From Streptomyces roseus (GTDB taxonomy: Bacteria > Actinomycetota > Actinomycetes > Streptomycetales > Streptomycetaceae): a stretch of DNA of 45,546 bases. Each line of letters starts with the position of its first letter. The stretch's first letter is position 1. The notes beneath the pieces are model-generated. The model was given only the letters and a program-made list of their open reading frames with translations, ran no database searches and was not told where the DNA came from. A program made the position numbers and the translations under genes. The stretch covers positions 1 to 45,546 of the forward strand of contig NZ_LFML01000078.1 of assembly GCF_001044425.1 (NCBI RefSeq), written 5' to 3'. Positions 40,714 to 45,546 of this stretch are shown in pieces.

Positions 40714-41277
40714 ATGACGCGGACACACGCTTCTGGGTGTGGCTCGGCGGGCGAACAGCCGGGCCTTTCGGATCCTGTGGAGTGCGCCCGCGGACGGAAT
40801 CGGTGCCGTGGCGCTCGCTCCACAGACACCCTGGTCAACGATCACCAGCGGCGGCAGGGAACCGGACGGACCGGAAAGGGAGCCTGCGTCTGCGGGAGGA
40901 CCCTCGGCCGCGTGCTTCCAGACCCGTACGTACGTGGCCCTGGCCCCCCAGTCGCCGAGGTCTTCGGTGTCGGCGGTGTAGTCCTGCCAGGCCGTTCCCC
41001 GCTCAGCTGGATCGAGCCGAGCGTGCGCCGGTCTCGCCGCCCACACCGTGACGTGGGTCAACGCATCGACGTCCTGCCGGAAGGGATTCTCCGGATGGGC
41101 CGCCACGGTCGGGGCCTGTACGGATCCGAGGCGGGTCAGCCCGAGACGGGCCAGCGCGTACGCCACCGCTGTTTCCCCTTCATCGCCCCCGTCGGCGGGC
41201 ACCCTGACACCGGCCCCCTGGTAGTAGGCCGCCTCGTAGAGGACGGATTCGACCGCCTTGCGGACGTCGTTACGCAT
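40447..41277 (-). CDS. Protein of unknown function, 3' part antisense to a plus-strand gene
   Basis: The frame from ATG 41277 encodes 276 residues. The first 140 look like real protein (MRNDVRKAVESVLYEAAYYQ, VAYALARLGLTRLGSVQAPT, FRQDVDALTHVTVWAARPAH), probably soluble and helical. From about residue 185 the sequence is the shadow of the plus-strand gene at 40435-40713 and looks like noise. Either the stop codon has been lost and the tail is fortuitous, or the functional product is shorter. No family is recognised. AGGTGC just upstream may be the ribosome site. Confidence 0.5.
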   Translation of the reverse strand: MRNDVRKAVESVLYEAAYYQGAGVRVPADGGDEGETAVAYALARLGLTRLGSVQAPTVAAHPENPFRQDVDALTHVTVWAARPAHARLDPAERGTAWQDYTADTEDLGDWGARATYVRVWKHAAEGPPADAGSLSGPSGSLPPLVIVDQGVCGASATAPIPSAGALHRIRKARLFARRATPRSVCPRHSGGEGFFPRADGCDDPLVQVSARVLVGADDGASGHREPFGCAAVLHGHMREAVVFGPRRVDVEFAVQYRPALARAYTAPAGEDPARCP

Positions 41278-41437
41278 GAGGCACCTCCGGGGGCTGCGGA
41301 GCCCGCCGGCTACGTATCCGGACCCGCTGCAACCACGCCTCCATCATGGCAGGACGCGCGTGCCGCGCCGCCGCGCGGACAGCGAGGCGGCGGCGTACAA
41401 GGGCGCGCCCGGATCGCCACCGGGGCCGGGCCCGGCG

Positions 41438-42868
41438 TCAGCCGGCCGTGCGGAGGCGGGTGGCCGCCGCCTCGGCCTCCCGGACCACGCGGTCCGTGTC
41501 GACGTCGACCAGCCGGCCGCCCAGCTTCAGGGGCCGGCCGTCCACGAACACCGCCTCGATGTTCTCGGGGCGCGCATTGAAGACGAGTTGGCCGATCCAG
41601 TCGAAGCGCGGGGCGAAGTTGAGGGCGGCCGGGTCGATGACCAGCAGGTCGGCCCGTTTGCCGGGGGTCAGGGAGCCCACCCGGTCGGCGAGGCCGAGGA
41701 CTTCGGCGCCGCCCAAGGTCGCCATCCGCAGAACGTCGTGGACCTGCGGGAAGACCGTGGCCTCGGTCGTACGGGCCCGTTGCAGGCCGATGGCCGTCTT
41801 CATGAGGGCGTGGAAGTCCGACGTGTCGTTGGTTCCGCCGTCCAGTCCGAGCCCGACCTTGACGCCCCGGGGCCCTAAGTCGGCCAGCCGCATGACGCCG
41901 GAGGCCAGCCGCATGTTGCTGAGCGGGCAGTGGGCCAGACGTACGTCGTGCGCGGCGACGGCGGCGACCTCCGCGTCCGTCAGGTGGATGGCGTGGTTGA
42001 TCAGCAGCCGGGGCCCGAGCGCGCCGATGTCGGAGAGGACGCCGATGGGGTCGTCGGCGCGCTGCTCGGGGCGTTCCAGAACATGGGAGTTGAGCATGAC
42101 TCCCAGGTCCTGGGCGGTCTCCCAGTGGGCGCGGTTGTGCGATTCGGCGGACCGGGCCGCGTGGGTGGCGATCTGGAAGGCGCCCAGGGGCTCCGGATCG
42201 ATGAGCTCCTTCTTCACCGTCGCGGCCAGCGCTCCGTCGGGCTCGGGCGGGTACATGGCGTAGGTGAATCGCACCCCGGTGCCGGCCAGGGCCCGTACGT
42301 AGCTCTCGACCAGGTCGTACGAGAAGATGTCCACCCAGTCCACCACCGTGGTCACGCCGGACTGGACGGCGTCGAGGGCGGCGAGCCGTACGAAGCTGCG
42401 GAGGGCTTCGGGGGTCAGGCGGCCGCGCTGGGGGCCTGTACATGCCTGGAACCATCCGAACAGGTCCCGGTCCGTACAGCCGCCGCGGATCATCGCCTGC
42501 CAGAGGTGGTTGTGGGTGTCGACGAACCCCGGCATGACCACTTTGCCCGCGGCGTCCGTCACCCAGGCGCCGGGCGGCGTCGCAAGCGCCGCGCCGACTG
42601 CGGCGATCGCGCCGCCGCGCATCAGGACGTCGGCGTTCTCGATGGCGCCGAGGGGGCCGCTGCCGATGCCGGGGTCCATGGTCAGCACGAGGGAGGCTCT
42701 GCGGAGCAGAACCGTACGGCTGCCCTGGACGGGGACGGCGACGGGGGGCGCGGGCTGGTCGACGAGGTCGGGGCGCTGCGCGGAACCGAGGACGAGCGGG
42801 ACGGCGGCCAGTCCGGCGAGGAGATGGCGGCGGCTGAGGGCGGAGGGAGCGGTGGGGAACGAGCGCAT
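41438..42868 (-). CDS. Secreted (Tat) amidohydrolase family protein
   Basis: A 476-residue metal-dependent hydrolase. The N-terminus carries a Tat signal, ALSRRHLLAGLAAVPLVLGS. The domain has VMPGFVDTHNHLWQAMIRGG (HxH), FQIATHAARSAESHNRAHWE (metal His), LINHAIHLTDAEVAAVAAHD, LAHCPLSNMRLASGVMRL and GLGLDGGTNDTSDFHALM (catalytic Asp), the plan of the ATZ/TRZ and cytosine-deaminase-like group. GSLTPGKRADLLVIDP is the usual C-terminal beta domain. It likely deaminates or dechlorinates a heterocycle, and export would place this outside the membrane, which is unusual for the group. It diverges from the hydrolase at 43197. Confidence 0.9.
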   Translation of the reverse strand: MRSFPTAPSALSRRHLLAGLAAVPLVLGSAQRPDLVDQPAPPVAVPVQGSRTVLLRRASLVLTMDPGIGSGPLGAIENADVLMRGGAIAAVGAALATPPGAWVTDAAGKVVMPGFVDTHNHLWQAMIRGGCTDRDLFGWFQACTGPQRGRLTPEALRSFVRLAALDAVQSGVTTVVDWVDIFSYDLVESYVRALAGTGVRFTYAMYPPEPDGALAATVKKELIDPEPLGAFQIATHAARSAESHNRAHWETAQDLGVMLNSHVLERPEQRADDPIGVLSDIGALGPRLLINHAIHLTDAEVAAVAAHDVRLAHCPLSNMRLASGVMRLADLGPRGVKVGLGLDGGTNDTSDFHALMKTAIGLQRARTTEATVFPQVHDVLRMATLGGAEVLGLADRVGSLTPGKRADLLVIDPAALNFAPRFDWIGQLVFNARPENIEAVFVDGRPLKLGGRLVDVDTDRVVREAEAAATRLRTAG

Positions 42869-43055
42869 GACGTGTTACCTCCCGAGGGCTCAGAACGGAA
42901 GGCCGCCCGGGCGGGACGCCGGACAGGGCGTCGGGCCGGGGCGGGGAGAACGTACGCAGCATGCCCAGCGGACGACCATTCGATAGACGTCAGCGGAAAA
43001 CCTTTTCCGAAATGATGCGTTGCGGGTGGCCGCCGCCGGGATCCCCTCACCCGCG

Positions 43056-43084
43056 TTGACAAAACGGAACGATGCTCCGAATAT
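43056..43084 (+). promoter_or_regulatory. Promoter of the alpha/beta hydrolase gene
   Basis: TTGACA (43056-43061) and GAATAT (43079-43084) are separated by 17 bases, a good housekeeping-type promoter about 110 bases upstream of the start codon. Confidence 0.6.
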
Positions 43085-43106
43085 TAAGGGGAGCAACGCT
43101 CCGTTT
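43062..43106. promoter_or_regulatory. Large inverted-repeat operator over the promoter
   Basis: The 17-base arms at 43062-43078 and 43090-43106 are reverse complements at 15 of 17 positions, with an 11-base spacer that holds the -10 box. The left arm fills the promoter spacer exactly. Each arm is itself partly palindromic (GGAGC with GCTCC on the right). The arrangement suggests binding of two repressor dimers, for example TetR-type; the regulator is not in the window. Confidence 0.65.
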
Positions 43107-43196
43107 CGAATTGGCCGAGAGCAGGCCGCGCCCGGCCAACCGCCATGCCGTCTTTGGGTCGGCCCTGCCCAGGCTCCAGAAGGGAAACCCCTCGTC

Positions 43197-44183
43197 ATGA
43201 CGTCATCCACCGACATCAACGCCCGCACCGACACGGACACCGACACCGGCTTCGACGCGCCCGCCCCCGTCCTGTCGTACAGCCCTGTCGTCCTGCCCGT
43301 GCCCGGGCGGCCCGTGGACCTCCAGGTCCGCGTCTCAGCCCCCGCTGCCGGGACCGACCTGCCCGTCATCCTGCTCTCCCACGGCCACGGCGGCTCCAAC
43401 AACCTCTCCTCGCTGAACGGGTACGCGCCCCTCGCCCAGCTCTGGGCGGCAGCCGGATTCGTCGTCATCCAGCCCACCCACCTCAGCTCCGGCACGCTGC
43501 GCCGTCAGCTCGCCGGTACGGCAGGAGGCCCCTTCTTCATCCGCTCCCGTGCGCAGGACATGAGCCACGTGCTCGACCGCCTCGACGAGATCGACAAGAC
43601 CGTGCCCCAGCTCGCCGGACGCATCGACCACGACAAGATCGCGGTCGCCGGGCACTCCCTCGGCGGCCACACCGCCGCTCTTCTGCTGGGGGCGCGCAGC
43701 GCCGACCCCGAAACCGGGGAGGAAATGAACCTGACCGAGCCCCGGATCACGGCGGGCGTGCTGCTCGCCGCACCGGGCAGGGGCGGCGACGTCCTCAACG
43801 GATGGATGGCGGACAAGGTGCCGTTCCTCCACGACACGGACTTCTCCGCGATGACCACCCCCGCCCTGGTCGTCGTCGGCGACCAGGACGACTCCCGGCA
43901 CTTCACCGACGTCGGTCCCGACTGGCACGCCGACCCCTACCGGCTCTCCCCCGCGCCCAAGACCCTGCTCACCCTGTTCGGCGGCGAGCACCTGCTCGGT
44001 GGCATCTCCGGGTACGACGCCGACGAGACCACCGATGAGAACCCCGAGCGAGTCGCCGCCGTCGCCCGCCTCACCTCGGCCTACCTGCGCACCCGGTTCC
44101 AACCCGGCGACCCGGCCTGGCAGTCCGCGTGCGAGGCGCTGACGACCGGGGCGGGGGCATCCGGACGAGTCGAGTCGAAGTAG
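43197..44183 (+). CDS. Alpha/beta hydrolase (chlorophyllase/PET-hydrolase-like fold)
   Basis: A 328-residue hydrolase. LPVILLSHGHGGSNNLSSLN is the oxyanion region, KIAVAGHSLGGHTAALLLGA the nucleophile elbow (GHSLGG), TTPALVVVGDQDDSRHF the acid segment and TLFGGEHLLGGISGYDADET holds the histidine. There is no signal peptide. AGAAGGGA lies upstream of ATG 43197. The tight promoter-operator suggests induction by a specific compound; the substrate is unknown. Confidence 0.87.
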   Translation: MTSSTDINARTDTDTDTGFDAPAPVLSYSPVVLPVPGRPVDLQVRVSAPAAGTDLPVILLSHGHGGSNNLSSLNGYAPLAQLWAAAGFVVIQPTHLSSGTLRRQLAGTAGGPFFIRSRAQDMSHVLDRLDEIDKTVPQLAGRIDHDKIAVAGHSLGGHTAALLLGARSADPETGEEMNLTEPRITAGVLLAAPGRGGDVLNGWMADKVPFLHDTDFSAMTTPALVVVGDQDDSRHFTDVGPDWHADPYRLSPAPKTLLTLFGGEHLLGGISGYDADETTDENPERVAAVARLTSAYLRTRFQPGDPAWQSACEALTTGAGASGRVESK

Positions 44184-44275
44184 ACGACCACGAGCCGGCT
44201 CCATGAAGTCGGCCTGCGGCAGACGTCGAAAGTCCGTACAGGCGCAGCCGCCCGACCTTGGCTCCGTCTCCGCGA

Positions 44276-44794
44276 TCAGGCGTTCGATCGCCAGATGGCG
44301 GCGTTGAGGACCGTCGCGAAGCACACCCATGCCAGGTAGGGCAGCAGCAGGTACGCGGCGACGCGGTGCCCGGCGTGGAAGAGGCGGATGGTGACGAGCA
44401 GGGCCGCGACCAGCAGCACGATGTCCAGCAGCGCGAACCCGTATTGACGCGCCCCGAAGAACAGCGGGGTCCAGGCGAGGTTGAGGGCCAGCTGGATGCC
44501 CCACCAGGTCAGCGCCCGCCGCCTCGTCCGACCCGCGGTGTGCCGCCACACGAGCCAGCCCGCGACGGCCACGGTGCCGTAGAGGACGGTCCAGACCGGG
44601 CCGAAGAGCCAGGCGGGCGGGGCCCAGACCGGGCGGTCCAGCTCCGCGTACACCTCGGCCGCGTTCGAGGAGGCCAGCGCACCCACTGCCGCCACCGCGT
44701 AGGTGAGCACGAGGAATCCCGCCAGGGCGGCAAGCGCCCGGGCACCGTGCTCAGGTGTGCTGCCTGGTACCGCTCCTGGTTCGGTTTCTGACAT
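44276..44794 (-). CDS. TspO/MBR family protein
   Basis: A 172-residue membrane protein with five helices. RPVWAPPAWLFGPVWTVLYG and LNLAWTPLFFGARQYGFALL are the aromatic-rich signature segments of the tryptophan-rich sensory protein family. The ATG at 44794 follows GGAGC. TspO binds porphyrins and modulates stress or tetrapyrrole responses in bacteria that have been studied. Confidence 0.93.
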   Translation of the reverse strand: MSETEPGAVPGSTPEHGARALAALAGFLVLTYAVAAVGALASSNAAEVYAELDRPVWAPPAWLFGPVWTVLYGTVAVAGWLVWRHTAGRTRRRALTWWGIQLALNLAWTPLFFGARQYGFALLDIVLLVAALLVTIRLFHAGHRVAAYLLLPYLAWVCFATVLNAAIWRSNA

Positions 44795-45083
44795 CGGGGC
44801 TCCGGGGTGGCGGGGGGATGCGGTCACGAGTACTTCCCTGCGGGTCGCTTTCCCGGATGCACCCCGCCTGCTCAGGTACCCGGACACGGCGGTGCATCCG
44901 TGTGGACCAGTGCCCGAACGAGGTGGCGCGGCTGGTCCCTTCCGGGCCGGCGCGCCACCGTGTACGTCGGCGCCGAGTATCGGGGGCGGATCCGGGGCAC
45001 GGTCCGGACCGGGGCTCCGCCAGGATCCCCGCCCCGTGCGGCCACCTCCACGTCCGCAGACGTCGCCGGAACAGGAGCATCCG

Positions 45084-45546
45084 ATGCGCCTCTACGCCCA
45101 GACCCGAGCACGTCGTATCCGCCAGGTGGTGGCCGATCTGACGGCCCTGGTCCTGATGGCGGTCGGGGTGTGGTTCGCGCTGGCCGTCCACGACGGGATC
45201 ATGCTGCTGGCCGAGCCGGGGCGGAAGCTGGAGGACGCGAGCGGAAGTCTTGCTTCCGGCCTCGGGGACGCGGGGGACGCGGCGTCCCGGGTGCCGCTGA
45301 TCGGTGATGTCCTGAAGAAGCCGCTGCGGTCGGCGGCCGACGCCGGCAACGGGCTGTCGGATGCCGGGCAGTCGATGCAGGACGCGGTGGGTCGTGTCGC
45401 CGACCTGACGGCGTTCGCCCTGATCACGTTGTCCGTGGCCTTCGTACTGGCGCTCTGGCTTCCCCCGCGCGTGCGCTGGATTCGGCGCAGCGCCCGGATC
45501 CGCGGGCTCCTCGACGCTCCCGGCGGCGGGCGGCGGGCGGCGGGCG
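45084..45546 (+). CDS. Membrane protein of unknown function (partial, runs off the window)
   Basis: The 154 residues seen begin at ATG 45084 with GGAG six bases upstream. Helix 1 is VADLTALVLMAVGVWFALAV and helix 2 is LTAFALITLSVAFVLALWLP. Between them an Asp/Gly/Ala-rich loop of about 70 residues (LASGLGDAGDAASRVPLIGD) should face outside. A basic Arg-rich segment follows helix 2. No family is named with confidence. The last bases form a repetitive GGCGGGC run at the window edge. Confidence 0.75.
   Translation, partial: MRLYAQTRARRIRQVVADLTALVLMAVGVWFALAVHDGIMLLAEPGRKLEDASGSLASGLGDAGDAASRVPLIGDVLKKPLRSAADAGNGLSDAGQSMQDAVGRVADLTAFALITLSVAFVLALWLPPRVRWIRRSARIRGLLDAPGGGRRAAG

Noticed and set aside
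45500..45546. GGCGGGC run at the right edge as a structural repeat
   Set aside because: It lies in an open frame and is cut by the window end, so nothing can be concluded.

Overview
This is a GC-rich, gene-dense actinobacterial chromosome segment, almost certainly from a Streptomyces or close relative. The case rests on a short chaplin, a SigK/RskA pair, a mycothiol-type DinB enzyme, a Streptomyces-type gas vesicle cluster, strong G/C third-position bias, and many genes that look leaderless or have GGAGG-type ribosome sites. I found no rRNA, tRNA, CRISPR array or insertion sequence.

Layout. 1-2769: 3'-truncated nSTAND/WD40 signalling ATPase (minus). 3130-5132: FUSC-type membrane protein and a PPOX-fold oxidoreductase. 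5340-9933: a locus resembling the mycobacterial SigK regulon, with a decayed dipZ, a fasciclin (MPT70/83-like) lipoprotein, a remnant of a molybdopterin oxidoreductase, a chaplin, and divergent sigK-rskA. 10125-10784: PPOX-type flavoprotein. 11032-19047: a coherent cluster of RpiR regulator, secreted cyanophycinase, M20 peptidase and a complete amino-acid ABC importer, with a second secreted cyanophycinase-like protein divergent from it. This looks like a system that digests an extracellular cyanophycin-like or isopeptide polymer and imports the products. 19325-27537: accessory genes (frameshifted DUF218 gene, mycothiol-type enzyme, alpha/beta hydrolase plus MFS exporter under a divergent TetR, two acetyltransferases, PPOX protein, phage-type GH25 lysozyme). 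27769-34321: redox and stress genes (isochorismatase-fold hydrolase, FMN reductase, SDR, zinc alcohol dehydrogenase, GlsB-like membrane protein, RsbW-like kinase, HxlR/RidA pair). 34429-40010: gas vesicle cluster, gvpA-F-G-J-L-S-K on the minus strand, with two divergent plus-strand genes carrying very acidic low-complexity regions. 40103-45546: CsbD-like protein, a pair of overlapping opposite-strand genes, amidohydrolase, alpha/beta hydrolase behind a large operator, TspO homologue and a partial membrane protein.

The two most interesting units are the SigK locus and the cyanophycinase cluster. In the first, the chaplin and sigK genes are divergent and each is preceded by a CCATCC-N16/17-CGAAGA element resembling the mycobacterial SigK promoter, while dipZ and the oxidoreductase have decayed. 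In the second, overlapping start and stop codons tie the importer to the peptidase, and two different secreted S51-type enzymes face each other across one intergenic region that holds a palindrome. All functional statements are read from sequence motifs by eye; no database search was possible.
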